A stretch of 64,000 nt of DNA, taken from contig NZ_QNQT01000007.1 of NCBI RefSeq assembly GCF_003362805.1, positions 1 to 64,000 of the forward strand, read 5' to 3'. The position numbers and the translations under genes were made by a program. Source of the DNA: Neobacillus piezotolerans (GTDB taxonomy: Bacteria; Bacillota; Bacilli; Bacillales; Cytobacillaceae). Numbering within the stretch: the first letter of the stretch is position 1; each line of letters begins with the position of its first letter. Below the pieces are notes generated by a model that had not been told where the DNA came from, made no database searches, and saw only the letters and a program-made list of their open reading frames with translations. This document shows positions 53,543 to 61,756 of this stretch, one piece after another.

Positions 53543-54523
53543 TTGGATACTGGCACACATGTCGTAATGGGGCTTGCCCTCGGAGGCTTGGCCACTCTTG
53601 ACCCGGCCGTGGCGCCGCACACAGCAACAGCCAGCAGCGTCATGATCGGAACAATTATCGGATCACAAATCCCGGACATAGATACAGTTTTAAAACTTAG
53701 AAATAATGCGGTATATATACGGAACCACAGGGGGATCACCCACTCGGTTCCCGCGGTGCTCCTTTGGCCGCTTTTAATCACAGGAATCATCTTTTTCTTT
53801 AACCCGGATGCCAATCTGCTGCATCTGTGGCTATGGACGCAATTCGCGGTCTTCCTGCACGTATTCGTCGATATTTTCAACGCCTATGGAACCCAGGCCT
53901 TAAGGCCGTTTTCGTGCAAATGGGTGGCGCTTGGCGTAATCAATACGTTCGACCCGTTTATATTCGGCATCCATGTCGCCGGACTGGTCGTCTGGATTAT
54001 GGGCGCGCCTCCCGGCTATACATTCCTCGTTGTGTACGGAATCCTCATTTTTTATTATTTGCTGAGGTTCTCGGAAAAGCGTCAAGTGGTGAAAGCCGTC
54101 AAACAGATTGTGCCTGACGCAACACAGATTGTCGTCGCGCCGACGATGAAGTTTCATCACTGGAAGATAGCCGTCATGAACGAAAATGAATTTTTCGTCG
54201 GCAGGGCGCAAGGAACGACAGTAAGGATCCTTGATAAATTCAAGCGCGTCCCCGTTCCCGACACGCCTGTCATCAATGCCGCGAAAAAAGACACGAATAT
54301 TTCGGCATTCCTATCCTTCTCACCGGTTTACAGGTGGGAAGTAAAGGAATTCGACGATTACTATGAAGTCAGGTTCATCGACCTGCGCTACCGGAGCAAC
54401 GGCCATTACCCATTTGTCGCGGTCGCCCACCTCGATCCAGACCTGAATGTCATCAATTCCTATACAGGCTGGATTTTCAGTGAGGAAAAACTGCGGAAGA
54501 AGCTCGCCATCCTCCCGAACTGA
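53543..54523 (+). CDS. yfhP: YfhP, membrane-bound metal-dependent hydrolase family
   Basis: A 326-residue membrane protein of the YdjM/DUF457 metal-dependent hydrolase family. The N-terminus DTGTHVVMGLALGG, the SQIPDIDTVL and HRGITHS motifs (metal-ligand type His and Asp), and several membrane helices between residues 85 and 190 are seen. A soluble C-terminal domain follows. A TTG at 53543 after AAAAGGAGGAACC is preferred, giving MDTGTH as in B. subtilis. Divergent from mutY. Confidence 0.88.
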   Translation: MDTGTHVVMGLALGGLATLDPAVAPHTATASSVMIGTIIGSQIPDIDTVLKLRNNAVYIRNHRGITHSVPAVLLWPLLITGIIFFFNPDANLLHLWLWTQFAVFLHVFVDIFNAYGTQALRPFSCKWVALGVINTFDPFIFGIHVAGLVVWIMGAPPGYTFLVVYGILIFYYLLRFSEKRQVVKAVKQIVPDATQIVVAPTMKFHHWKIAVMNENEFFVGRAQGTTVRILDKFKRVPVPDTPVINAAKKDTNISAFLSFSPVYRWEVKEFDDYYEVRFIDLRYRSNGHYPFVAVAHLDPDLNVINSYTGWIFSEEKLRKKLAILPN

Positions 54524-54537
54524 AACAACAAAACATA

Positions 54538-54569
54538 ACGGCAGCCATTTTCAGCGGGCTGCCGTTTTT
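54538..54569 (+). terminator. Terminator of yfhP
   Basis: Perfect 9-bp stem ACGGCAGCC/GGCTGCCGT followed by TTTTC. Confidence 0.9.
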
Positions 54570-54672
54570 CTTATACTAAGAAACATTAAAATTGAACGTT
54601 GTGGATAACTCAAAATTAGTCCCCGTCTTAAGCTGGTCGGGGCTGAACAAGGCGCTTGCGCATTTTGTTCTT

Positions 54673-54942
54673 TCAATGCAATTTGTTTTTATCCTGTTTC
54701 AGGTAATGCGCGTATTTCGGGTTTTGCGCGGCGAATTCATGGAGGCTTTTACCGTAATGCTCAATCCACTGGCGGATCACTTTTTCAGTCATTTCACTGC
54801 CCTGATACTCCCTGCCCGCCTTCGCATAGGTGGTTTCGAAATCCTCCCATAGAAGCTCGACCCAGGTCCGCGCCTCCCCATAGGATAGATGGTCATTCTT
54901 ATCAAGCAAAACCTTGGTCAGCCTTTCATGATAGTCGTTCAT
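54673..54942 (-). CDS. yfhJ: YfhJ (WVELL motif protein)
   Basis: An 89-residue protein carrying the family motif ARTWVELLWEDFETT and the C-terminal EFAAQNPKYAHYL, as in B. subtilis YfhJ. Function unknown. ATG 54942 follows GGGGGTGAAAATA. It is divergent from sspK. Confidence 0.88.
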   Translation of the reverse strand: MNDYHERLTKVLLDKNDHLSYGEARTWVELLWEDFETTYAKAGREYQGSEMTEKVIRQWIEHYGKSLHEFAAQNPKYAHYLKQDKNKLH

Positions 54943-55057
54943 TATTTTCACCCCCTGGCAGAAATGCAGCTACATATTGATATAAAATGAACAAATACTA
55001 TTCATACCGCGGAACATTGCGCTCTGCGGCAAAACGTGACGGATGGAGGCAGGATCG

Positions 55058-55231
55058 ATGAGAAACAAGGCAAAGGGCTTCCCGTACGGAAACGATAACA
55101 AGTTTGAAGGCGAACCGCGCGCTAAAGCAGAATATGCTTCGAAAAGGGCGGACGGCACCATCAATACCCATCCCCAGGAACGAATGAAAGCCTCTTCGCA
55201 AAGAGACCCGGACCAGATTAGATCGTATTAA
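55058..55231 (+). CDS. sspK: Small acid-soluble spore protein K
   Basis: A 57-residue basic minor [44 protein letters not shown]. This closely follows B. subtilis SspK, with a slightly longer C-terminus. GGAGGCAGGATCG precedes the ATG. Sporulation-specific expression is expected. Confidence 0.92.
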   Translation: MRNKAKGFPYGNDNKFEGEPRAKAEYASKRADGTINTHPQERMKASSQRDPDQIRSY

Positions 55232-55285
55232 TTTTCGTCCGGCCCACATCCCGGCCGAAACCAGGCATCACTCAGGTGCCTGGCT

Positions 55286-55609
55286 TCAGCCTTTTTGAAT
55301 CAGCATCGAGATCGGCAGCGCTTCTTCCTTCCCCGAACCGCCCAGGCGGTATCCCCACGCGAAAACGCCATTCATGTAATCAATTTTAAAATATGTACCT
55401 GGGTCGCCATCAATTTCATAAATTTCCCCTGGCTTGAACGTTTTCGGGTCAAGCAAATAGGCTTTCGCCATCACAGCCTTCCGTTCGAGCACGGCATATT
55501 CGTTCACCATCCCCATTTGCTCAGCCTTCCTAGCCTTCTCGTTCAAAGCGGCAATCTCCCGCTTCAACTCATATTCGGTCATGGCGCTATACCGTTTTTC
55601 CTGTTCCAT
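55286..55609 (-). CDS. yfhH: YfhH family protein (DUF1811)
   Basis: A 107-residue cytoplasmic protein with an N-terminal helical half (KRYSAMTEYELKREIAALNE) and a C-terminal small beta-barrel (FKPGEIYEIDGDPGTYFKID). It matches YfhH/DUF1811, function unknown. Start at 55609 chosen for AAGGTGG upstream. Convergent with sspK; a GCCAGGCACC-type hairpin at 55261-55284 lies between them. Confidence 0.88.
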   Translation of the reverse strand: MEQEKRYSAMTEYELKREIAALNEKARKAEQMGMVNEYAVLERKAVMAKAYLLDPKTFKPGEIYEIDGDPGTYFKIDYMNGVFAWGYRLGGSGKEEALPISMLIQKG

Positions 55610-55704
55610 CCATAAAGCCACCTTCATTGTTATTATAGCTTCAGTATAGTAAATTATAGGGAGTTTTAAAAGAATAGTGCTCTTAATCTGGAAGGAGAAT
55701 CTAT

Positions 55705-56379
55705 ATGGAAACCTTTGTTGTAACAGGCGCGGGCTCTGGGCTCGGACGGGAAACCGCCTTGCTTTTAGCGGAAAAAGGGTGGGATGTCCTGCTCGTGGGA
55801 AGGACGATGGAAAAACTCCTCCATGTCAAAGAAGAAATCGAGGCTTCCAACGGCTCCGCCAGTGTTCTTGCCCTAGATGTAGCAGATTCGGATAACATAC
55901 CTGAAAAGCTTGCCCATGCACTCACAGGTAAAACAGTCCACGGACTCGTCAACAGCGCCGGAATCGGGCATTTCGGGCCTTTTGGAAAAATGGACAACGC
56001 CCAAATTGCCGAACTATTCAATGCAAACGCCCTTGGTACCATTTTTATGACCAAAGCGGTCCTGCCCTATCTCGAAAAGAAGGAATCAGGCTATGTGGTG
56101 AATATCATTTCAACGGCCGGCCTCCGCGGCAAGGCCAATGAATCCGTGTATGCGGCAAGCAAATTCGCGGTCCGCGGCTTCACAGAAAGCCTCCAAAAAG
56201 AGTATGAAGGCAGCCGGATCAAGTTCACCGCAGCCTATATGGGCGGCATGGATACGCCTTTTTGGGAAGGAAGTTCGCATGTGGCAGACTCATCAAAATT
56301 CATGCCTCCTCGCGAGATAGCCCGGCGAATTGTTGAAGGCATAGGCGAAAAAGAAATCATCATCGAACGGCAAAAATAG
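55705..56379 (+). CDS. SDR family oxidoreductase
   Basis: A 224-residue short-chain dehydrogenase with TGAGSGLGRETALLLAEKG, NSAGIGHFG, a catalytic Ser-Tyr-Lys set (IISTAG and YAASK) and a shortened C-terminus. The substrate cannot be inferred. Gene starts after GGAAGGAGAATCTAT and is convergent with recX, with only 11 bp between stops. B. subtilis has an SDR gene (yfhI region) nearby, but orthology is not claimed. Confidence 0.88.
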   Translation: METFVVTGAGSGLGRETALLLAEKGWDVLLVGRTMEKLLHVKEEIEASNGSASVLALDVADSDNIPEKLAHALTGKTVHGLVNSAGIGHFGPFGKMDNAQIAELFNANALGTIFMTKAVLPYLEKKESGYVVNIISTAGLRGKANESVYAASKFAVRGFTESLQKEYEGSRIKFTAAYMGGMDTPFWEGSSHVADSSKFMPPREIARRIVEGIGEKEIIIERQK

Positions 56380-56390
56380 CGCGCGGGACA

Positions 56391-57200
56391 TTATTCCTCG
56401 CCGCGCGCTTCAAGATAGCGTTCAATCAGCTCGATTGGAAACCCTTTCCGGAAAAGGGTTTCTTTCATTTTCCGTTCATAGGCGTAGCCTGTTAGCTTTG
56501 CATGCTTGCGGTGCGCCTTTTCGCCCTGCAGGCGGATTGCCTCGAGTTCGTCCTCTTCTTCCCTGCCAAAATCGGCTTCGTTCAAGGCGAATTGGATTGC
56601 GTCGGTCTGGTAGCCCTTCCGGCGAAGCATTACATCAAGTTTTTGTTTGAGGATCCGCTCTGACTCCGAGGCGTACTTGCGGGCATATTTTTCGGCAAGC
56701 GCCTTCGCTTTTTCAAACTGTTCCTCAGGAGTGTATTGCTTGAGCGCTTCTTCAATGAGCGGGTCTGCAACGCCTCTTTCCTTCAGCTCCATCCGGACAA
56801 CGTATGCCCCTTTATCGGTTGTGCCAATTTGCGTCCTTACATACGCATCGGCGTATTCCTTGTCATTCAGGTAACCTTGCTCAAGCAGCCTGTGGATCAC
56901 TTCATTGATGGCAGCTTCCTCAAGCTTTTTTTCCTTCAGATGCTTTCGAACTTCTTTTTCAGTCCTCATTTTATGGGACAAATAGTTGATAGCATTGTTA
57001 TACGCTTTTCGAATTTCGTCATGGTAGCCGACTTCCGCCAGCGCGAACTCGTCAAGCTCCATCCCTTTTCTCAATTTAAATTTAATAATAACGGTTTCAT
57101 CGGCACTGAAGGCGAATTCTTCTCCCTTGCCGAAATCCATATAAATATTGTATCTTCCTGTATCACGCTTCTGGGTGGTGATTTTCGTAATGGTTGCCAT
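56391..57200 (-). CDS. recX: Regulatory protein RecX
   Basis: A 269-residue RecA modulator of the three-domain helical RecX family. Motifs SHKMRTEKEVRKHLKEKKLE and QGYLNDKEYADAYVRTQI are diagnostic, followed by two more three-helix repeats (VMLRRKGYQTDAIQFAL; ETLFRKGFPIELIERYL). Expected length for Bacillus RecX. Divergent from yfhF. Confidence 0.95.
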   Translation of the reverse strand: MATITKITTQKRDTGRYNIYMDFGKGEEFAFSADETVIIKFKLRKGMELDEFALAEVGYHDEIRKAYNNAINYLSHKMRTEKEVRKHLKEKKLEEAAINEVIHRLLEQGYLNDKEYADAYVRTQIGTTDKGAYVVRMELKERGVADPLIEEALKQYTPEEQFEKAKALAEKYARKYASESERILKQKLDVMLRRKGYQTDAIQFALNEADFGREEEDELEAIRLQGEKAHRKHAKLTGYAYERKMKETLFRKGFPIELIERYLEARGEE

Positions 57201-57302
57201 TTACCTCACCTCTTTTCCACTTTACCATACTCCAAGTGTGCCTTTCATATGGGAAGAAGCTAAAATGGAGATAACAGATTTTTTAGAAGGGAGGATGTAC
57301 GG

Positions 57303-58205
57303 ATGAAAATCGCAATTGCCGGGGGCAGCGGCTTTTTGGGCGGAGCCCTCACTGAATCATTGCTCGCGAAGGGACATGAGGTGTTTATTTTAACAAGAAA
57401 GAAAAAAGAAACCGGCCGGGCTGGGGTAACTTATGTTCAATGGCTCTCCGACGGCAGCCGTCCGGAACATGAACTTGCGGGGATCGATGTCTTTGTCAAT
57501 CTTGCAGGAGAATCACTCAACAGCGGACGATGGACGCCGGAGCGGAAAGAACGGTTATTGACGAGCAGGCTTGCCGCTGCCAACGAAGCCGTCCGGATAA
57601 TGAGCAGCCTTAAGCAGAAGCCGAAAGTCCATATTGGAGCAAGCGCGGTTGGATTTTACGGCACTTCCGAGAGTAAAACGTTTGTTGAAGGCAGTGCTCC
57701 CGGGAAAGATTTTCTTGCCGATTTAGTCAAACGGTGGGAAGATGCAAGTTTGAATGCGGCGGACCTTGGCATCCGGACCGTACTGTGCAGGTTGGGGATC
57801 ATCCTTGATGATAAAGAAGGCGCGCTGCCCAGGATTGCCCTTCCATACAAATTATTTGGAGGCGGCACGGTCGGATCGGGCCGTCAATGGGTGTCCTGGA
57901 TCCATCACGATGATGCCGTTTCCGGAATTCTTTTTGCCATCGAAAATGAAAGGGTAAGCGGACCTGTCAATTTCACGGCACCTGAACCTGTTCCGATGAA
58001 GGAGTTCGGAAAGACAATTGGCAAAGTTTTGGGCCGTCCGCATTGGCTTCCGGTGCCAGGTCTCGCTCTAAAGCTGCTTCTTGGGGAAATGAGCACCCTC
58101 GTCCTTGAAGGACAAAAGGTTTTTCCGAAAAAATTGCTCGACGCCGGTTACAGCTTCCGCTTTCCGGAACTCGGACCCGCACTCAAAAATTTGTACAAAA
58201 ATTGA
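57303..58205 (+). CDS. yfhF: YfhF, TIGR01777-type NAD-dependent epimerase/dehydratase
   Basis: A 300-residue extended-SDR protein of the TIGR01777 (YfcH/SDR39U) group. Rossmann motif IAGGSGFLGGALTESLLAKG, NLAGESLNSGRW, SAVGFYGTSE, and the C-terminal PKKLLDAGYSFRFPELGPAL are the family hallmarks. Function unknown, although the group is near universal. AAGGGAGGATGTACGG precedes the ATG. Confidence 0.93.
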   Translation: MKIAIAGGSGFLGGALTESLLAKGHEVFILTRKKKETGRAGVTYVQWLSDGSRPEHELAGIDVFVNLAGESLNSGRWTPERKERLLTSRLAAANEAVRIMSSLKQKPKVHIGASAVGFYGTSESKTFVEGSAPGKDFLADLVKRWEDASLNAADLGIRTVLCRLGIILDDKEGALPRIALPYKLFGGGTVGSGRQWVSWIHHDDAVSGILFAIENERVSGPVNFTAPEPVPMKEFGKTIGKVLGRPHWLPVPGLALKLLLGEMSTLVLEGQKVFPKKLLDAGYSFRFPELGPALKNLYKN

Positions 58206-58272
58206 ATCATTCCCCCTTGTTAAGGAAAGGATTGGAATAGCAGCATACTTTTCTTGAAGGAAGGGATCAGAA

Positions 58273-58401
58273 GTGGAAAAACCTAAAAAGGATAAGGCTA
58301 GGCTTACATTGACCTCAACGCAGGAAGTCCTTTACCAGCGGGAATTTAAGGCGGCGGACAGGGCCGCGGGCTTTGAAGGGCCTAAACTGAAGAAGCGGTA
58401 A
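58273..58401 (+). CDS. yfhE: YfhE family small protein
   Basis: A 42-residue basic protein from a GTG (58273) with GAAGGAAGGG upstream. It contains LTSTQEVLYQREFKAADRAA, the YfhE family core, and ends LKKR. Too short to be found easily by gene callers. It is between yfhF and yfhD as in B. subtilis. Function unknown. Confidence 0.82.
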   Translation: MEKPKKDKARLTLTSTQEVLYQREFKAADRAAGFEGPKLKKR

Positions 58402-58531
58402 GGCAGGATTTTGAATCATACTTGGGACGGCTTCCTTTTTCGAAAAATTTCCCACTTATGGCTGACGATGTAGCGGAAATGATAATACTGCGGGGCAATC
58501 CGCAATTTATTTCCGAAAGGGGTTTTTCGTG

Positions 58532-58720
58532 ATGGCCCGTTCACGCGGACACAGGAATCGTGACAAAAACACAGCTTCCCTGCCACAAACTCCAAAGAAC
58601 CTGAAAATTACCGATGGGCGTGACGTAGAATTTGACCGCGACCTTGCCGACCATGACGACCTTGAGGCAATGGCCAGGTCAAAAGCCGCCGACCAAAGGG
58701 CGAAAAGCAGGCGGAAATAA
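58532..58720 (+). CDS. yfhD: YfhD family small protein
   Basis: A 62-residue hydrophilic protein (NRDKNTASLPQTPKNL, GRDVEFDRDLADHDDLEAMA) matching YfhD, found in spore-forming bacilli. Function unknown. ATG 58532 follows AAAGGGG; terminator follows. Confidence 0.86.
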   Translation: MARSRGHRNRDKNTASLPQTPKNLKITDGRDVEFDRDLADHDDLEAMARSKAADQRAKSRRK

Positions 58721-58730
58721 TCGTTAAAAA

Positions 58731-58772
58731 AACGGGCATTCGCAAAACTTAGGTTAGCGGATGCCTGTTTTT
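58731..58772 (+). terminator. Terminator of yfhD
   Basis: Stem AACGGGCATTCGC paired with GCGGATGCCTGTT followed by TTTTT. Confidence 0.85.
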
Positions 58773-58792
58773 TATTACTCCATAGTTACCTC

Positions 58793-58819
58793 GAGGGGCT
58801 AGGCGCTGGAGCTGGATTA
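58793..58819 (-). repeat. Fragment of a Bacillaceae intergenic repeat
   Basis: On the minus strand it reads AGCTCCAGCGCCTAGCCCCT followed by CGAGG. This resembles the TAGCTGCAGCGCCCAGCGCC part of the element at 41.5 kb, so both appear to be pieces of one non-coding repeat family. Confidence 0.5.
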
Positions 58820-58873
58820 CAATATCTTGTTTCGAGTTATCCACAAGGTTACACTTTATAATTTCCTAGACAA

Positions 58874-58906
58874 TAAAAAAAGAAGCAGGCTCCCCTGCTT
58901 CTTTTT
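58874..58906 (-). terminator. Terminator of doxX
   Basis: Perfect stem AAGAAGCAGG/CCTGCTTCTT (58880-58903), followed by TTTTTTT on the minus strand. Confidence 0.88.
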
Positions 58907-58911
58907 AAAAG

Positions 58912-59403
58912 TTATGCTTTATTCCTTACAGCCTTTTTATTGAATGCAGCTTTTAGATAAGGGACCAAGAATCGGTCAACGCCCCAGTAAGTTGCGCCGC
59001 TGCCAGCGAACAAAAGGATGAATGCCACTGTATAAAGGATAGGGTTCGTGCTTGTTGTGCCTGCAAGCATGAAGTTCAGGTTCATGAACGCGCCAGCGAT
59101 TAAAGCCGGGATTGTCGCTGCTCCAAGAATCAGTCCCAGGCCAACGAGAGTTTCGCCCCAAGGAATTAAGACGTTAAACAAATCTACATTCGGTACTGCG
59201 AAGCTTTGCAGGAATTGTGCATACCATCCCTGGACGGCCGGATGGTCGCCGCCAGCGTTGGCAATCGCCCCTTGGATGAATCCGCCTGCGTCAAATCCAC
59301 CTGTAATCTTGTGCCAGCCTGCTTCGATCCATTGTAGTCCAAGCCAGATTCTGGCGATTGTCCATACTGTTGCTGCCTGAGGTGTTTGATACCATTTTTT
59401 CAT
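58912..59403 (-). CDS. DoxX family membrane protein
   Basis: A 163-residue protein with four hydrophobic helices and the family features WTIARIWLGLQWIEAGWHKI and PWGETLVGLGLILGAATIPA. DoxX proteins are related to a subunit of thiosulfate:quinone oxidoreductase and occur in membrane redox systems, but the function here is unknown. AGGAGCTGGTTAAA precedes the ATG. Two redox-type operators lie between its promoter and start codon, suggesting control by Rex or Fnr. Confidence 0.85.
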   Translation of the reverse strand: MKKWYQTPQAATVWTIARIWLGLQWIEAGWHKITGGFDAGGFIQGAIANAGGDHPAVQGWYAQFLQSFAVPNVDLFNVLIPWGETLVGLGLILGAATIPALIAGAFMNLNFMLAGTTSTNPILYTVAFILLFAGSGATYWGVDRFLVPYLKAAFNKKAVRNKA

Positions 59404-59429
59404 TTTAACCAGCTCCTATTATTTATTAT

Positions 59430-59447
59430 TTGTGAAACTATTCACAT
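59430..59447 (-). promoter_or_regulatory. Rex/Fnr-type operator 1 upstream of doxX
   Basis: TTGTGAAACTATTCACAT (top strand) matches the Rex pattern TTGTGAA-N4-TTCACAA with one change, and the Fnr/CRP pattern TGTGA-N6-TCACA exactly. It lies 27 bp upstream of the doxX start codon, inside the leader. Confidence 0.7.
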
Positions 59448-59501
59448 ACTTAAAGAAAAAAATTTACTTTAAATATAAGTTCTGTGAATTGGAGTTTAAG
59501 T

Positions 59502-59519
59502 TTGTGAATGTTTTCACTT
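59502..59519 (-). promoter_or_regulatory. Rex/Fnr-type operator 2 upstream of doxX
   Basis: TTGTGAATGTTTTCACTT (top strand) has the same 7-4-7 layout as operator 1 and contains TGTGA-N6-TCACT, the B. subtilis Fnr consensus. It begins about 16 bp downstream of the -10, a repressor position. Confidence 0.65.
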
Positions 59520-59534
59520 ACTTTCTACACCCTT

Positions 59535-59563
59535 ACTATACTCCCTTGTTTAAAAACTATCAA
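59535..59563 (-). promoter_or_regulatory. Sigma-A promoter of doxX
   Basis: Minus strand TTGATA (59558-59563), 17-nt spacer, TATAGT (59535-59540). Confidence 0.7.
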
Positions 59564-59621
59564 CATGTTTTTATATATTTCACTATGTTTATAGTGAGTA
59601 TTTGAATAAAATGTGAACGAA

Positions 59622-59777
59622 TGTGGATATTGGGGATATTGTGGGTAAAATTTATGGACATAACAAAATAAAGGGGTGTGGAAATCGGCGTTTGTGTATA
59701 ACATTTGGGGTTCATTCTGTGGATAAAGTGGATAAGTCTGTGGATGACTGTTAAAATAACGATGTTTTTGTGGATAT
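59622..59777 (+). promoter_or_regulatory. Cluster of DnaA-box-like 9-mers
   Basis: Six 9-mers in the same orientation match TGTGGATAA with no or one mismatch: 59622-59630 (TGTGGATAT), 59640-59648 (TGTGGGTAA), 59718-59726 (TGTGGATAA, exact), 59727-59735 (AGTGGATAA), 59739-59747 (TGTGGATGA), 59769-59777 (TGTGGATAT). A further TGTGTATAA is at 59693-59701. The density in 156 bp is far above chance. The stretch lies in the 520-bp gap between doxX and the M20 gene and has no reading frame. No AT-rich unwinding element or dnaA gene is evident here. Confidence 0.6.
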
Positions 59778-59928
59778 CTTACTGAGTAATTAAATATTTC
59801 CCCAAAAAGACGTTTAAATGGGGATGAGTCCGGGAATTTACTATTTTCTACTCTACATTCCCGGTTTCAATGGCCAAAAACTGGCATTGATGACTTTTTA
59901 CTAGAATGCTGAAAGGGAGATGGCTTGT

Positions 59929-61011
59929 TTGGTGTTAAAATTGCTTAACGATTTAATATCGATTAACAGCAGTTCAGTTGAAGGGGCAAATTCAGCAGTA
60001 AGTTTTTGCGGAAACTGGCTGGGTGAAAATGGGCTACCGGTTTCTTTTTTCGAAAACAATGGATACACGATGCTGGTTTCCGAAATCGGCAGCGGTGATT
60101 TTACCCTAGTCCTGAATGGCCATGTCGATGTCGTGGCCGCCACACCAGGGCAGTTCATCCCATTTGAGCGGGACGGAAAAATTTATGGAAGGGGATCTGC
60201 CGATATGAAGGCAGGAATCGCGGCAATGATGGCCGCGCTTGCGCGATTAAATGGCAGGGATCTCGGAATTAAAGTCCAACTGCAAATTGTTTCCGATGAA
60301 GAAATTGGCGGATTCAATTGCACAGGCTTTTTAGTTGAAAACGGTTATAGAGGGGATTTCGCTATTTGCGGAGAACCGACGGGCCTTGGCATCGCCAACC
60401 AAGCGAAAGGAGTACTGCGCGGGGATATCCTTGTTACCGGAAAGCCGGCACATGGAAGCCGCCCATGGGAAGGCGTTAACGCGATTGAAAAGGCTTATGG
60501 CATTTACCGGGAAATTCTTAACCTTCCATTCGCAGGCGAAAGCAGCGATTATTATGAAAAACCTTCGATCAATCTGGCGAAAATAAATGCGGATGGCGCC
60601 TATAATGTTGTTCCTGCCCAATGCAAGATGGGGTTTGATATCCGTTATCTCCCCTCCCAGGACAAGGAGGAGATTATCCAGCAAATCAGCGGGGTTGAAG
60701 GCGTTCAGTTCTTTCCCGGAATGATTTCGAATCCCGTCAATACAGACCGCAGCCATCCTCTCCTGCAAATCCTTGGCGAAATCGTTCAACGGCATACAGG
60801 GAGGGAAGCCGATTATTTTGGCCAGCATGGCAGCGCGGATACTGTCTTTTTCGCGAAATACGGAATACCCGCGATTGAATTCGGCCCAGCCGGCGGAAAT
60901 TGGCACGGAGATGAGGAATACGTGGAAATTGAGTCAGTGTTGGCTTTCCAAAACATCCTTGTCGAACTGGCTTCTTCTGATAGACTGGCAGAGTTAAAAA
61001 AATCGAATTGA
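59929..61011 (+). CDS. M20 family metallopeptidase (ArgE/DapE/CPG2 type)
   Basis: A 360-residue zinc-dependent amidohydrolase. Metal and catalytic motifs in order: NGHVDVV (His, Asp), GRGSADMKAGIAAM (bridging Asp), SDEEIGG (catalytic Glu), EPTG (Glu ligand) and GNWHGDEEYV (His). A dimerisation domain sits between. A TTG at 59929 is preferred: GAAAGGGAG lies 9 nt upstream, while the ATG at 59920 abuts the ribosome site. Substrate (N-acyl amino acid, peptide or similar) cannot be told from sequence. Confidence 0.9.
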   Translation: MVLKLLNDLISINSSSVEGANSAVSFCGNWLGENGLPVSFFENNGYTMLVSEIGSGDFTLVLNGHVDVVAATPGQFIPFERDGKIYGRGSADMKAGIAAMMAALARLNGRDLGIKVQLQIVSDEEIGGFNCTGFLVENGYRGDFAICGEPTGLGIANQAKGVLRGDILVTGKPAHGSRPWEGVNAIEKAYGIYREILNLPFAGESSDYYEKPSINLAKINADGAYNVVPAQCKMGFDIRYLPSQDKEEIIQQISGVEGVQFFPGMISNPVNTDRSHPLLQILGEIVQRHTGREADYFGQHGSADTVFFAKYGIPAIEFGPAGGNWHGDEEYVEIESVLAFQNILVELASSDRLAELKKSN

Positions 61012-61036
61012 CTGGTCAGAATCCCATGCTATAAAA

Positions 61037-61072
61037 AACGCGCTGCCCATCTACTAAAGAGGGCGGCGCGTT
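61037..61072. terminator. Bidirectional terminator between M20 and GNAT genes
   Basis: Stem AACGCGCtGCCC paired with GGGCgGCGCGTT, with A run left and T run right, serving the convergent genes. Confidence 0.85.
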
Positions 61073-61081
61073 TGTATTGCC

Positions 61082-61756
61082 CTACAAAGGCAGGAGGGCA
61101 ATCTTTTCTTTTGCCCGCAGGGATTCAACCATATCCACCCATTCCTTCGGCTTGTTGGACAGGACGGAATAATAGGTTGTCAGGAATTCGACGACAAGCG
61201 CGGCTTCAACAGTTTCCTGGCTTTCGTCTCCCGGCATGAAGCCGAGGTCCAGCCCAGACACAGCTTCACCATTGTTCTCCCAAGACGGGTGGACATACTC
61301 TAGGTCAAGGCGCTTGTAGCCAAGATGGGAAAGCACTTCGCGGCGTACATACGGGTCCATTACCTTAACGCCGCCAAACTCGTATTCTTCTACACGGTAA
61401 GGGTCATAAATTTCAGCAAACATGCCGTACAGCTGTTCCTTGCCATTTTTTCCGGCAAGCTCCTTCAAGTCTTTCATCCGGTTCACGGCCAGGAAGCGGC
61501 CGATGCCCTTCCCAGGCTGGCCGATAATCGTGAAATCGGTCATGGCGATGTTCCAATTTTCATAATAACGGTATTCAGTCGCGCCGACTACTTCATCACC
61601 GTCCACAGCGACAAACACTCGGATGCCCGGATCTTCGAGCGGTTCTTTCCAAAGGTCGTATTCAAGCACTTCCTCCGGAGGAAAAATTTCACCCATCAGG
61701 TTGTGCAGTTTTCTAAAATTCGGGTCTTCAATGTTTGTTATGCGCTTAAATTCCAT
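61082..61756 (-). CDS. GNAT family acetyltransferase
   Basis: A 224-residue GNAT-fold protein with VFVAVDGDEVVGATEYRYYE and the acetyl-CoA loop TIIGQPGKGIGRFLAVNRMK (Q/RxxGxG/A variant: QPGKGIG). Substrate unknown. Start at 61756 after AAGGAGTACCTGGAA; it overlaps the preceding gene by 11 bp. Third gene of the nitrilase-GNAT-GNAT operon. Confidence 0.8.
   Translation of the reverse strand: MEFKRITNIEDPNFRKLHNLMGEIFPPEEVLEYDLWKEPLEDPGIRVFVAVDGDEVVGATEYRYYENWNIAMTDFTIIGQPGKGIGRFLAVNRMKDLKELAGKNGKEQLYGMFAEIYDPYRVEEYEFGGVKVMDPYVRREVLSHLGYKRLDLEYVHPSWENNGEAVSGLDLGFMPGDESQETVEAALVVEFLTTYYSVLSNKPKEWVDMVESLRAKEKIALLPL

Noticed and set aside
54600-54608. Exact TGTGGATAA as a DnaA site
   Set aside because: A single isolated 9-mer is expected by chance; only the cluster at 59.6-59.8 kb is notable.
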